51,061 nt of DNA from Oscillospiraceae bacterium (GCA_021202845.1 JAJQCF010000027.1:1-51061), one strand, 5' to 3'. Positions 33,139-42,206 are shown, counted from the stretch's first letter. The notes: generated by a model not told the origin, from the letters alone. Program-made: numbers and translations.

Positions 33139-33433
33139 AGAGCATCGCGCCTAAAATTATCAGCATATCCCTGTCGCCGCTCTCACGGTACATGAGATAT
33201 ATTATCAGCGCGAGCAGAATGTCCTCTGTCTCAAGATTCATGGGCGAGAGTTTCTGCATAAGTTTATTCAGCTCCGAGCTCAGAGCCTGCATGGGCTGCG
33301 CCGCCTCCGCCGAATGTCTGACCGGCGGCGCGGGCGGAGACGCGGGCTGCTGCGGACGGGGCGTCTGCGGCTGGGGGATTTGCTCCTCAACGCGGCGCAC
33401 CTCGCCCGTATTGCCCTTGTAGCGGTTATACAT
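33131..33433 (-). CDS. Conserved small protein with C-terminal hydrophobic segment
   Basis: A 100-residue protein, last of a three-gene minus-strand cluster. The N-terminal half is basic and Pro/Gln-rich (QPQTPRPQQPASPPAPP). The second half has an amphipathic region (LSSELNKLMQKLSPMNLETE), then hydrophobic DILLALIIYLMYRESGDRD and a final LIILGAMLFM. The short ILLALIIYL-type stretch split by charged residues recurs in unannotated clostridial proteins. ATG 33433 follows from the 8-base overlap with the upstream gene. The end overlaps the convergent gene at 33138 by 8 bases. Function unknown. Confidence 0.7.
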   Translation of the reverse strand: MYNRYKGNTGEVRRVEEQIPQPQTPRPQQPASPPAPPVRHSAEAAQPMQALSSELNKLMQKLSPMNLETEDILLALIIYLMYRESGDRDMLIILGAMLFM

Positions 33434-33785
33434 CGTTTTCACCTCCGCGCTCGCCCAGAGCAAAGCTCGCCACCCGCGCCACCTGCGCCAGACGGATAGC
33501 CTTTTCCAGCTTCTCGCGGCGCTGGGGAGCGAGATAGGCGGCAATGGAGCGCAGCACCTCGGTTTTGTCCGGCTGCCGCGGCGGCGCGGCGGAAAGTCCC
33601 GCTCCGGAGAAAAGGCTGCTGAGATTTCCCAGCAAGCTGCCCTCCGCGCCGCCGCTTGCGCTGCCGCCGTCGGCGCTGCTGCCCGCCGCGGAACCGCCCA
33701 TGAGCTGCGACGCCATGCTTGTGAGCTTTTCCAGCTCCGCGGGGTTGTTCAGCAGCTCGTGGAGCTTTGTCTCCAGCTCGCTCAT
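33426..33785 (-). CDS. Conserved small protein, Ser/Gly/Ala-rich middle
   Basis: A 119-residue protein with three parts: a helical N-terminus (KLHELLNNPAELEKLTSMAS), a flexible Gly/Ser/Ala stretch of about 45 residues, and a basic helical C-terminus (LAPQRREKLEKAIRLAQVAR). No membrane segment or catalytic motif. It overlaps both neighbours (ATGA with the upstream gene), so the three are translated together. I recognise the pattern from clostridial genomes as conserved but unnamed. It may be a linker or scaffold joining the soluble 81-residue and the hydrophobic 100-residue partners. Confidence 0.75.
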   Translation of the reverse strand: MSELETKLHELLNNPAELEKLTSMASQLMGGSAAGSSADGGSASGGAEGSLLGNLSSLFSGAGLSAAPPRQPDKTEVLRSIAAYLAPQRREKLEKAIRLAQVARVASFALGERGGENDV

Positions 33786-34027
33786 GGCTTGCCGCCCAGC
33801 GCGCCGCGCAGACGCTCGGCCAGCGCGCGCCCGTCGGGTGTGGCGAGCACGCGCGAGAGCAGGCTTTGCATGGCCTTGGTGTCGCCCTCGGCCACGGCGC
33901 GCTTCAGCTCCCGTTCGTCAAACTGTCCCGCGAGCCGCTTCAGCTCGTCGGACTGCGCCGCGGAGCGCACCGCGTCGGCGTTTTTGCCGTTCAGCAGCTC
34001 GCCGCGGAGCTTTTCAAAATCGTTCAT
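33782..34027 (-). CDS. Conserved small helical protein
   Basis: An 81-residue, highly charged, all-helical protein (MNDFEKLRGELLNGKNADAV, then LKRAVAEGDTKAMQSLLSRV). It is the first gene of a three-gene overlapping cluster (81, 119 and 100 residues) divergent from the phosphodiesterase-nth operon. No enzyme motif is visible. ATG 34027 is preceded by GGGGG-rich sequence on the minus strand that can act as a ribosome binding site. Function unknown. Confidence 0.75.
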   Translation of the reverse strand: MNDFEKLRGELLNGKNADAVRSAAQSDELKRLAGQFDERELKRAVAEGDTKAMQSLLSRVLATPDGRALAERLRGALGGKP

Positions 34028-34100
34028 TTACCGCACCCCCGTTCAGTGTATATTATGCGGCGGCGGCGCGGATTGTGACAGAAACGGAGAGAATTTCACT

Positions 34101-34580
34101 GTGAAAATAGCCGTTTTTTCCGACAGCCACGGCTTTACCGACAACATGAAGGCCGCGGTGAGGGAGTGCAGACCCGACCTCATAATCCATCTCGGCGACC
34201 TGCGGCGCGACGCGAGCGTGCTGGACGCCGAGTTTCCCACCACGGCGCTGCTGGCGGTGCCGGGCAACTGCGATTTACCCAACCGCGAGCCGGACACGCT
34301 CTGCCTCGACTTGGATGGAGTGCGCATTTTTCTCGCCCACGGCCACCGGCACGGGGTGAAAATGGGTCTGGACGCATTTTTGAACAGCGTCTACTGCTCC
34401 GGCTCGGCGCTGGGGCTCTACGGCCACACGCACGCCGCGCGCATTACGGAGACGAACGGCCTGACCGCCTTCAACCCGGGAGCCTGCGGCGCGGTGAACC
34501 CCAGCTACGGCATCGTGACGCTGCAAGACGGAAAATTTGACTGCCGCATTGTCAGGCTGAACGGAGGCACGGAGATATGA
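34101..34580 (+). CDS. YfcE/MJ0936-type metallophosphoesterase
   Basis: A 159-residue phosphodiesterase of the calcineurin-like family. Metal-binding motifs are FSDSHG at the start, HLGDLRRD, VPGNCDLPN, LAHGHRHGVK and YGHTHAARI, all in the usual order. It would hydrolyse a phosphodiester substrate in the cytoplasm; natural substrates of this group are poorly known. GTG 34101 is chosen because the protein then starts MKIAVFSDSHG as in the family, with CGGAGAG upstream. A longer in-frame extension upstream is GC-rich antisense of other genes. The stop overlaps nth by 4 bases. Confidence 0.9.
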   Translation: MKIAVFSDSHGFTDNMKAAVRECRPDLIIHLGDLRRDASVLDAEFPTTALLAVPGNCDLPNREPDTLCLDLDGVRIFLAHGHRHGVKMGLDAFLNSVYCSGSALGLYGHTHAARITETNGLTAFNPGACGAVNPSYGIVTLQDGKFDCRIVRLNGGTEI

Positions 34581-35218
34581 GAACGCCGGAGCAGGTTGCG
34601 GGCATAATAGCGGCGCTGGAGGCGGAGTACCCCGACGCGCTGTGCTCGCTGAACTACGACAAGGACTATGAGCTGCTTTTCTCCGTGCGGCTGGCGGCAC
34701 AGTGTACCGACGAGCGCGTCAACCGCGTCACCCCCGCGCTTTTTGCGCGCTATCCCTCGCTGGAGGCGTTCGCTGCCGCCGACGTGGACGAGGTGGGGGA
34801 GTACATACACTCCTGCGGCTTCTTCCGCGCCAAGGCGCGCGACATTGTGGCCTCGGCAAAAATGCTGCTGACCGACTACGGCGGCAGAGTGCCGGACACC
34901 ATGGAGGAGCTTTTGCGGCTGCCCGGCGTTGGGCGCAAGACGGCAAACCTCATTTTGGGCGACATTTACGGCGTGGCGGGCTCCACGGTTGTGGACACGC
35001 ACTGCATACGCCTTTCCAACCGCATGGGGCTTGTGGACGGCATGACCGACCCCGTGAAGATAGAGCGCGAGCTGCGGGAGATAATCCCGCCGGAAAAGTC
35101 CTCGGACTTCTGCCACCGCCTTGTGCTGCACGGCCGCGCGGTCTGCTCGGCCAAAAAGCCGCGCTGCGCGGACTGCTGCACCCGCCCGTTCTGCCAAACA
35201 GCCGAGGCTGAAGCATGA
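34577..35218 (+). CDS. nth: Endonuclease III
   Basis: A 213-residue DNA glycosylase/AP lyase that removes oxidised pyrimidines. The helix-hairpin-helix LLRLPGVGRKTANL carries catalytic K121; the catalytic Asp is D140 in VVDTHCIRLSN. The C-terminal [4Fe-4S] loop has the Cys-x6-Cys-x2-Cys-x5-Cys spacing (CSAKKPRCADCCTRPFC). Full length. ATG 34577 overlaps the phosphodiesterase stop, and its own stop overlaps the next gene, so the three are one transcription unit. Confidence 0.95.
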   Translation: MRTPEQVAGIIAALEAEYPDALCSLNYDKDYELLFSVRLAAQCTDERVNRVTPALFARYPSLEAFAAADVDEVGEYIHSCGFFRAKARDIVASAKMLLTDYGGRVPDTMEELLRLPGVGRKTANLILGDIYGVAGSTVVDTHCIRLSNRMGLVDGMTDPVKIERELREIIPPEKSSDFCHRLVLHGRAVCSAKKPRCADCCTRPFCQTAEAEA

Positions 35219-37059
35219 TAAGGCGCGCTTTACCGTTTTCAAGGTGGTATTTCAATCTTCTGATCGCCTTGTGCGCCTTCGCGCTGGGGGCTTATTTTGA
35301 CCTCACGCCTTACCGGCTGGACGCGGGCTCCGCGCTCGCGGCGTCGGGGGCGTTCATTCTCTGCGCAAGAGTGCTGGGCGGAGCCATATTTGCCGCCATT
35401 GTTTTGGCTCTGCTGCGCGCGGGACGCGACCTCATAGGTTTGGGGCGCGTCGGCTGGCGGCAGATGATTATTATATTTGTACTGCTCAACGCGGTGACGG
35501 CGCTCTATGTCGCCACCTCGCGCACGGTTTACGTCTGGGACGGCGCGGGCTACTGGAGCGTGGCGCAGAACTTAGCGGCCGAGCATCTGGGACGCGCGCA
35601 GCTGCGCGAGGTGCTGCAAAGCACAATCTCCATGGACTACAACTACCTGCTCGCGTGGCCCGTCTCGCTCGTCATGCGCGTTTTCGGCGGTAGCCGCGCG
35701 GTATACTTATTTTGCATTTCCAACCTCTACACTCTGCCCGCGCTCTGGGGACTCTGCGCGCTCGCCAAGGACAAAAAATGGGGCGGGCTTATTATAGCCG
35801 GACTGCTGCCGATGCTCGTGTATACGGGGCTTGTCGGCTTTGTCGATGTTGCGGCCTGCGCGCTGGCTGTGTGGGCATATGTGGTGTATACGTCCTCTGC
35901 TCCCGCTGTGAGCCGAGGCGTTTTCAGCGGCGCTCTGCTGGTGGGTACATTCCTGCTGCGGCGCTACTTTTTCTTTTTCGCGGCCTCGTTCGGCGTGGCG
36001 GCGCTCGCCGTCAAGCTGATATACGAGCGGCGGCGCTGGGCGGACTTCATATCGCTGTTTGCCTCCTGCGCCGTCTGCGCCGTTTACTTCACGCCCAACT
36101 TTTTGGCGGAAAAGGTGCTGGGCACGGACTACGGCGACATCTACTCCGCCTACGCTCTCGGCCTTTCCAGCGACGTGAAGCTGCTGCTGCGCTACTTCGG
36201 CATAGTGCTGCTGGTGCTGCTGCTCGCGCTGACCGTGCGGGGACTTGTGCGCGGGGGCAGCCGCCCTGTGCTGACGCTCTCGGCGGTGCAGGCGGTTGTG
36301 TGCTTTGCCGCGTTCGTCATGGTGCAGTCCCACGGTCAGCAGCACCTGCTGCTCTATTTTCCCGCCGCGGCAGCCGTGCTCGGCTCGGAACTGACGCTGC
36401 CCGACATTTCCCCACGGCGTCGGTGCGCGTCGGCGCTGGCAGCGGCTGCGGTGTTCGGCTGGTGCCTTGTGCCCAAGGCGCAGCCCGCCTCGGCCTCGGA
36501 GATAAGCGTTCCGCGCCAGATTTTGCCGAGCTTTGTGTTCTACGGCTCCGAGCGCGAGGACATAGACGAGCTGATAGCCTTGGCCGACTGCGTGGATTCG
36601 CTCTCCGCCGAGACGCCGAAAACCGCCGTGGTGCTCGCGTCCTCCGCCGCTTTCAACAGCGAAACGCTGACGAACCTGCGCGCGTCGCTCAACTTAGCGC
36701 AGCCGGAGACGGAGACCGTCATACGCTATCAGGGCACGGTGGATAAGCGCGACCCCTTCAACTGGAACACCGCCACGGCGGACTACCTCATCATCGCCGA
36801 CCCGCTGCAAACGCACTTGGGCGAGGAAAACCAGCAGGTTTTCGCACTTTTGGCGCGCGACGTACTCAGCGGTGAGGGCGTGGGCGCGGCATATTCACGT
36901 TTGCCGGAGAGCTTCACCATAAGCGGCGGCGTGACCGTTTATATATACGAGCGCACACGCGACTGGACGGCGGAGGAGTACCTTGACCTCTCTGCGCGAT
37001 TGACCGCGCTCTACCCCGACTACGCCGAGCAGTACGCCGCGCCGGACTGGGTGGGCTGA
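35215..37059 (+). CDS. Polytopic membrane protein, GT-C glycosyltransferase-like
   Basis: A 614-residue protein with about 11 predicted membrane helices in the first 420 residues and a soluble C-terminal part of about 190 residues. The first outer loop has YVWDGAGYWSVAQNLAAEH, resembling the catalytic Asp loop of GT-C (ArnT/PMT-like) glycosyltransferases that use polyprenyl-phosphate sugars. The soluble part may be an exported domain. The ATG overlaps the nth stop (ATGA). Substrate is unknown; a role in envelope glycosylation would fit the nearby TagO/WecA and WecB genes. Confidence 0.7.
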   Translation: MIRRALPFSRWYFNLLIALCAFALGAYFDLTPYRLDAGSALAASGAFILCARVLGGAIFAAIVLALLRAGRDLIGLGRVGWRQMIIIFVLLNAVTALYVATSRTVYVWDGAGYWSVAQNLAAEHLGRAQLREVLQSTISMDYNYLLAWPVSLVMRVFGGSRAVYLFCISNLYTLPALWGLCALAKDKKWGGLIIAGLLPMLVYTGLVGFVDVAACALAVWAYVVYTSSAPAVSRGVFSGALLVGTFLLRRYFFFFAASFGVAALAVKLIYERRRWADFISLFASCAVCAVYFTPNFLAEKVLGTDYGDIYSAYALGLSSDVKLLLRYFGIVLLVLLLALTVRGLVRGGSRPVLTLSAVQAVVCFAAFVMVQSHGQQHLLLYFPAAAAVLGSELTLPDISPRRRCASALAAAAVFGWCLVPKAQPASASEISVPRQILPSFVFYGSEREDIDELIALADCVDSLSAETPKTAVVLASSAAFNSETLTNLRASLNLAQPETETVIRYQGTVDKRDPFNWNTATADYLIIADPLQTHLGEENQQVFALLARDVLSGEGVGAAYSRLPESFTISGGVTVYIYERTRDWTAEEYLDLSARLTALYPDYAEQYAAPDWVG

Positions 37060-37099
37060 TTATTCCTACAGAGAATAACATGATATAGAAACTAAGTAT

Positions 37100-37128
37100 T
37101 TGTCAATATCTCTTTCTCAATATAAAAT
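37100..37128 (+). promoter_or_regulatory. Promoter of the SLH-flavodoxin-AKR gene
   Basis: TTGTCA at 37100-37105 and TAAAAT at 37123-37128 with a 17-base spacer. It is overlapped by the inverted repeat listed next. Confidence 0.6.
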
Positions 37129-37161
37129 ATAGTTGGCAGTAAAGCTAAAATATTGAGAAAG
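37112..37161 (+). promoter_or_regulatory. 12-bp inverted repeat flanking the transcription start
   Basis: Arms CTTTCTCAATAT (37112-37123) and ATATTGAGAAAG (37150-37161) are perfect inverted repeats separated by 26 bases. The left arm lies between -35 and -10 and touches the -10 box; the right arm overlaps the ribosome binding site AAAGGA. Transcription should start near 37134, so the left arm is not in the RNA and a protein operator is more likely than an RNA hairpin. Confidence 0.5.
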
Positions 37162-37171
37162 GACGGAAACT

Positions 37172-39136
37172 ATGAAGAAAATATGTTTATTGCTGGCAGC
37201 GGCTCTGCTGGCGAGCATGATGATGTCCTGCGGTGCGGCCGCCGTTTCCGAGGACAAGGGCGCAATGCCGTTTGCAGACGTCTCCGCCGATGCCTACTAC
37301 GCGGACGCGGTGCGCTGGTGCTGGGAAAACGGCGTCATGCAGGGTACGGCCGAGGACAGCTTTTCTCCCGATGAGGCGGTCACGCGAGGCCAGATAGTCA
37401 CAATTCTTTGGCGCTTGGCCGGAAGTCCGGCGGCGGAGGGCGACCGCTTCGCGGATATTCCCTCGACCGCCTACTGCTCCGAGGCCGCGGCGTGGGCGAA
37501 GCAGGCGGGCATTGCCGCTGGGTACGACGACAACACCTTCGCTCCGAACGCCGCCGTCTCGCGCGCGGATTTTGCCGCGCTGCTCTGGCGCTATGCCGGT
37601 GAGAGTGCGCCGAGCGCGGACGCCGACTTCACGGATGCGGCGCAGATTCCCGCTTACGCCGTGACCGCTGCGGCATGGGCGCAGGAGCAGGGCATTATCA
37701 CGGGCCGAGACGGCGGAGCCTTCGCGCCGAACGAGACGGCCACAAGAGCCGAAGCCGCCGTGATTATCTACCGCTATTTTGCCGCCGACGAGCAGGACGC
37801 CTCGTATACGCCGGCAACGGGCAGCAAAACGCTTGTCGCCTATTTCTCCTGTACGGGGACTACGGAGGGCATTGCGCAGCAGATTGCCGCGGAAACCGGC
37901 GCGGATATTTATGAAATTATTCCTGAAACCCTTTACACCGAGGAAGATTTGAACTATAATAATTCCTCAAGCCGCGCTAACTTGGAGCAGGCGGACGCCA
38001 CCGCGCGCCCCGCCATATCCGGCGGCTTGGAGAGCGTGGAGCAGTATGACGTTGTTTTTCTCGGCTACCCCATATGGCACGGACAGGCTCCGCGAATTAT
38101 CAGCACGTTTTTGGAAAGCTGCGATTTTTCCGGCGTGACAATAATCCCTTTCTGCACCTCCCACAGCAGCGGCATAGGCTCCAGCGCGGAAAACTTGCAC
38201 TCCCTCTGCCCGGACGCCGTCTGGCAGGAAGGCCGACGCTTCGCAGCCAATACCTCCGAAGCCGCCGTCAGCGAGTGGGTGCAGAGCCTTGAGCTGCCGC
38301 AGAGCGAAACGCGGGCTGTGGGCGAATTTGACCTCGAAGCAAAGACCGTGCTTCTAAACAGCGGCTACGAAATGCCGATTATGGGGCTTGGCACCTACAG
38401 CCTGAGCGACGAGGAGTGCGCCGTTTCCATTGCTGCTCTCTTGGAGGCGGGCGGGCGGCTGATTGACACCGCCTATATGTACGGCAACGAGGCCGCGGTA
38501 GGTCAGGCCGTCAGAGACTCCGACGTGCCGCGGGAAGAAATTTTTGTGATAACAAAGCTCTACCCCAGCCAGTACAGCTACGCCGCCGAGGCCATAGACG
38601 ACGCGCTGGAGCGCATGGGTCTGGACTATATCGACATGATTTTGCTCCACCACCCGGGCAGCGGCGACGTGGACGCTTACTTGGCGCTTGAGCAGGCCGT
38701 CGCGGACGGCAAAGTACACTCGATAGGCCTGTCGAACTGGTATGTCGAGGAACTGGAGGAATTTTTGCCCCAAGTGAATATCACTCCGGCGCTCGTGCAG
38801 AACGAAATCCACCCCTATTATCAGGAAAATGACGTGATTCCGTATATCCAGTCGCTCGGCATTGTTGTGCAGGGCTGGTACCCGCTCGGCGGGCGCGGAC
38901 ATACGGCGGAGCTGCTGGGAGACGAGACAATCTCGGCTATTGCCGACTCGCACGGCGTTTCCTCCGCACAGGTTATTCTGCGCTGGAATTTGCAAAAGAG
39001 CGTGGTGGTCATTCCCGGCTCCAGCAATCCCGACCATATACGCGAAAACCTCGACTTATTCGGCTTTGAGCTGACGGACGAGGAAATGGAGCAAATAAAC
39101 GCCTTGGACAGAAACGAAAAGCACGACTGGTATTAA
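37172..39136 (+). CDS. Exported SLH-flavodoxin-aldo/keto reductase fusion protein
   Basis: A 654-residue fusion. Residues 1-20 are a signal peptide ending in a lipobox-like MMMSC (Cys 20). Three S-layer homology repeats follow (about 31-80, 90-140 and 148-205; FADVSADAYYADAVRWCWE, FADIPSTAYCSEAAAWAKQ, and a third with FAPNETATRAEAAVIIYRYF). A flavodoxin domain spans about 215-370 (LVAYFSCTGTTEGIAQQI, FLGYPIWHGQAPRI). An aldo/keto reductase spans about 390-654 with the tetrad Asp and Tyr in DTAYMYGNE, Lys in ITKLYP and His in LLHHPG, plus the IPGSSNPDHI nucleotide region. Both redox domains look complete, yet the signals place them outside the membrane, where NADPH is scarce. That is unusual. 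Confidence 0.9.
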   Translation: MKKICLLLAAALLASMMMSCGAAAVSEDKGAMPFADVSADAYYADAVRWCWENGVMQGTAEDSFSPDEAVTRGQIVTILWRLAGSPAAEGDRFADIPSTAYCSEAAAWAKQAGIAAGYDDNTFAPNAAVSRADFAALLWRYAGESAPSADADFTDAAQIPAYAVTAAAWAQEQGIITGRDGGAFAPNETATRAEAAVIIYRYFAADEQDASYTPATGSKTLVAYFSCTGTTEGIAQQIAAETGADIYEIIPETLYTEEDLNYNNSSSRANLEQADATARPAISGGLESVEQYDVVFLGYPIWHGQAPRIISTFLESCDFSGVTIIPFCTSHSSGIGSSAENLHSLCPDAVWQEGRRFAANTSEAAVSEWVQSLELPQSETRAVGEFDLEAKTVLLNSGYEMPIMGLGTYSLSDEECAVSIAALLEAGGRLIDTAYMYGNEAAVGQAVRDSDVPREEIFVITKLYPSQYSYAAEAIDDALERMGLDYIDMILLHHPGSGDVDAYLALEQAVADGKVHSIGLSNWYVEELEEFLPQVNITPALVQNEIHPYYQENDVIPYIQSLGIVVQGWYPLGGRGHTAELLGDETISAIADSHGVSSAQVILRWNLQKSVVVIPGSSNPDHIRENLDLFGFELTDEEMEQINALDRNEKHDWY

Positions 39137-39175
39137 ACTATGATTTATAAAACTATAATGAAAGGATATAACGCA

Positions 39176-40150
39176 ATGCAGGAAACGCTTAATTTGACAA
39201 ACGAGTGGGACAAGACTTTCCCCAAAAGCGATAGAGTGGAGCACAGCAAGGTGACGTTTCACACCAGATACGGCATCACGCTGGCGGCGGATATGTACGT
39301 GCCGAAGAACGCGGGCGGACGTCTGGCCGCGGTGGCGGTCTGCGGGCCTTTCGGCGCGGTGAAGGAGCAGTCGTCGGGGCTGTATGCGCAGACGCTGGCC
39401 GAACGCGGATTTTTGACTATTGCCTTCGACCCCTCGTTTACGGGTGAGAGCGGCGGCCAGCCCCGTTATATGGCGTCGCCGGATATTAACACCGAGGACT
39501 TCATGGCGGCTGTCGATTTCCTCTCCGTGCAGGAGAATGTTGACCCCGAGAGAATAGGCATCCTCGGCATCTGCGGCTGGGGCGGCATGGCGCTGAACAC
39601 CGCCGCGCTCGATACCCGCGTCAAGGCCACCGTCACGTCCACCATGTACGACATGACCCGCGTGAACGCCAACGGCTATTTTGACAGCGAGGACAGCGAG
39701 CAGGCGCGCTACGAAAAGCGCAAGGCGCTCTGCGCGCAGCGCATTGCCGACTACAAGAGCGGCAGCTACGCGCGCGGAGGCGGCGTTATTGACCCGCTGC
39801 CGCCCGACGCACCCTTTTTCGTCAAGGACTACTATGACTACTACAAAACGCCGCGGGGCTACCACGCGCGCTCGCTCAACTCCAACGACGGCTGGAACGT
39901 GACGGGCTGCGAGTCTTTTATGAATATGCCGATTTTGCAGTACAGTCAGGAGATAAGGAGCGCCGTTTTGATTATCCACGGCGAAAAGGCGCACTCCTGC
40001 TACTTCAGCCGCGACGCCTACGCCAAGCTGACCGGCGACAACAAGGAGCTTATGATTATCCCCGACGCCGTCCATACAGATTTATACGACAGAACGGACA
40101 TTATACCGTTTGACAAAATAGAGACATTTTTTGCAACCTACCTAAACTAA
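39176..40150 (+). CDS. YcjY-like alpha/beta hydrolase with Cys at the nucleophile elbow
   Basis: A 324-residue alpha/beta hydrolase. The nucleophile elbow reads LGICGWGGMALN, with Cys in place of the usual Ser, as in dienelactone hydrolases. The catalytic His is in PDAVHTDLYD, and IHGEKAHSCYFSRDAY holds the third-acid region. ATG 39176 is chosen because AAAGGA lies 9 bases before it; in-frame ATGs at 39140 and 39158 lack such sites. It starts 39 bases after the SLH fusion gene and is probably in the same operon. Flavodoxin, aldo/keto reductase and this hydrolase type also cluster in other bacteria, but the shared pathway is not known to me. Confidence 0.85.
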   Translation: MQETLNLTNEWDKTFPKSDRVEHSKVTFHTRYGITLAADMYVPKNAGGRLAAVAVCGPFGAVKEQSSGLYAQTLAERGFLTIAFDPSFTGESGGQPRYMASPDINTEDFMAAVDFLSVQENVDPERIGILGICGWGGMALNTAALDTRVKATVTSTMYDMTRVNANGYFDSEDSEQARYEKRKALCAQRIADYKSGSYARGGGVIDPLPPDAPFFVKDYYDYYKTPRGYHARSLNSNDGWNVTGCESFMNMPILQYSQEIRSAVLIIHGEKAHSCYFSRDAYAKLTGDNKELMIIPDAVHTDLYDRTDIIPFDKIETFFATYLN

Positions 40151-40165
40151 GGAGACAACCAACCA

Positions 40166-40957
40166 ATGCGCATCGTTATTAAAATCGGGACATCGACCCT
40201 CACTCACGGCACCGGCAGCCTGAATATTCGGCGGACGGAGGAGCTGTGCAAGACCATAAGCGACCTCAAAAACTGCGGACACGAAATTGTTTTGGTGTCC
40301 TCGGGCGCCATAGGCATGGGCGTCGGCAGGCTGCACCTGCCCGGGCGTCCCTCGGATATGCCGACAAAGCAGGCCGCCGCCGCGGTAGGGCAGTGCGAGA
40401 TGATGTACACCTATGACCGTATGTTCGATATGTACAACCACGTCTCGGCGCAGATTCTTGTGTCCGGCGAGGATGTGAAGGAACCGCACCGCAAGGCCAA
40501 CTTTGAAAACACCGTGCGCCGACTGCTGGAGCTGGGCGCGATACCAGTCATAAACGAAAACGATGCCGTTGTCACCGACGAAATAGGCGTGGAGACGACA
40601 ATCGGCGAGAACGACACGCTCTCCGCCATTGTCGCCTGCTGCGCGGGAGCGGATTTGCTCATCATTCTCAGCGATATAAACGGCCTCTACACCGCCGACC
40701 CGCGCCGCGACCCGAACGCGGTGCTCATTCCGCTTGTGCGGGAGATAACGCCGGAGGTGGAGGCGCTGGCAGGCTCGGCTGGCACCAGCCTCGGCACCGG
40801 CGGCATGAGCACAAAGCTCTCCGCGGCCAAGCTGTGCATGGCGGCGGGCATTGACATGATAATAATAAACGGCAGCTCCCCCGAAGCGCTCTACGACGCC
40901 GTGGAGGGGAAGTGCGTCGGCACAAGATTTACAAGCAGGGGAGGAGCAGACACATGA
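40166..40957 (+). CDS. proB: Glutamate 5-kinase
   Basis: A 263-residue amino acid kinase for the first step of proline synthesis. It starts with [14 protein letters not shown] and has the [14 protein letters not shown] and [12 protein letters not shown] segments and the [15 protein letters not shown] motif near the end. It lacks the C-terminal PUA domain found in the 367-residue E. coli enzyme; the short form is common in Firmicutes. AAGGAGA precedes ATG 40166. It overlaps proA by 4 bases. Confidence 0.95.
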   Translation: MRIVIKIGTSTLTHGTGSLNIRRTEELCKTISDLKNCGHEIVLVSSGAIGMGVGRLHLPGRPSDMPTKQAAAAVGQCEMMYTYDRMFDMYNHVSAQILVSGEDVKEPHRKANFENTVRRLLELGAIPVINENDAVVTDEIGVETTIGENDTLSAIVACCAGADLLIILSDINGLYTADPRRDPNAVLIPLVREITPEVEALAGSAGTSLGTGGMSTKLSAAKLCMAAGIDMIIINGSSPEALYDAVEGKCVGTRFTSRGGADT

Positions 40958-42198
40958 CAACAGCGGAAATTTTGCGGGCGGCAAAGGCGGCAAAGCCGCT
41001 TATGGCAACCTTGACTGAGGCGGACAAAAACCGCGCCTTGGAGTGCATGGCGGCGGAGCTGGAGGCTTCCACTGCCGAGCTTTTGGCGGCGAACGCGCAG
41101 GACATGGATGCCGCGCGCGGCAAGATGAACGAGGTCATGCTCGACCGCCTCGCCCTGAACGAGGGGCGCATTGCGGGCATGGCGGAGGGTATGCGTCAGG
41201 TCGCGGCCCTGCCCGACCCCGTGGGACGGGTGCTGAAGGAGTATTACAACGCCGCGGGGCTGAAAATTCAGCGCGTCTCCGTGCCAATGGGCGTCATAGC
41301 CATTATCTACGAGAGCCGCCCGAACGTCACCTCGGATGCGGCGGCGCTGGCGCTGAAGGCGGGGAGCGTGTGCATACTGCGCGGCGGCAAGGAGGCTTAC
41401 CGTTCCGCGGAGGCAATAGTCCGCGCTCTGCGCCGAGGTCTGGAAAAGGCCGGACTGCCGCCGGAGGCTCTCTGGCTCGTGGAGGACACCACCCGTGCCA
41501 GCGCCTCTGAGCTGATGACTGCCGTGGGCTATGTGGATTTGCTGCTACCGCGCGGCGGCGCGGGGCTGATTGCCGCCGTGACCGAGAACGCCAAGGTGCC
41601 CTGCATACGCACCGGCACCGGCATTTGCCACGTCTACGTCGAGCGCAGCGCCGACCTCGAAATGGCGCTGAACATCATAGACAACGCCAAAACAAGCCGC
41701 CCCTCCGTCTGCAACGCCGAGGAGGTCTGCCTTGTGGATGCGGACATCGCGCAGGAGTTTTTGCCCATGCTGCGCGAGCGGCTTTGCGTCGGCCGCGAAA
41801 AGCCGGTGGAGCTGCGGCTTGATGAGCGCGCGGCGGCTATAATCCCCGGCACACCGGCGGGCGAGCGCGACTTTGACACGGAGTTTTTGAACTATATTCT
41901 TGCCGTCGGAGTTGTGGACGGCACGGACGCGGCTATCGCGCACATCGCGGCGCACTCCACGGGTCACAGCGACTGCATTGTCACGCGCGACGACGCGGCG
42001 GCGGCTCGCTTCACGGCGCTTGTGGACTCGGCGGCTGTGTATGTCAACGCCTCCACGCGCTTCACAGACGGCGGCGAGTTCGGTCTGGGCTGTGAAATGG
42101 GCATTTCCACGCAGAAGCTCCACGCCCGCGGGCCTATGGGTCTTGAAGAGCTGACGGCGTACAAATACGTTGTCACCGGCACGGGTCAGGTGAGGTGA
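40954..42198 (+). CDS. proA: Glutamate-5-semialdehyde dehydrogenase
   Basis: A 414-residue NADPH-dependent gamma-glutamyl phosphate reductase, second step of proline synthesis. The family segments [34 protein letters not shown] and the catalytic Cys in [14 protein letters not shown] are present, as is the C-terminal [23 protein letters not shown] 40954 is set by GGAGGAG just upstream and by the ATGA overlap with proB. Product passes to ProC, which is not in this window. Confidence 0.96.
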   Translation: MTTAEILRAAKAAKPLMATLTEADKNRALECMAAELEASTAELLAANAQDMDAARGKMNEVMLDRLALNEGRIAGMAEGMRQVAALPDPVGRVLKEYYNAAGLKIQRVSVPMGVIAIIYESRPNVTSDAAALALKAGSVCILRGGKEAYRSAEAIVRALRRGLEKAGLPPEALWLVEDTTRASASELMTAVGYVDLLLPRGGAGLIAAVTENAKVPCIRTGTGICHVYVERSADLEMALNIIDNAKTSRPSVCNAEEVCLVDADIAQEFLPMLRERLCVGREKPVELRLDERAAAIIPGTPAGERDFDTEFLNYILAVGVVDGTDAAIAHIAAHSTGHSDCIVTRDDAAAARFTALVDSAAVYVNASTRFTDGGEFGLGCEMGISTQKLHARGPMGLEELTAYKYVVTGTGQVR

Positions 42199-42206
42199 GC
42201 CGCCGA

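Noticed and set aside
40166-40957. proB as a truncated gene
   Set aside because: The missing C-terminal PUA domain is normal for short Firmicute glutamate kinases, and the frame ends in a coupled overlap with proA.
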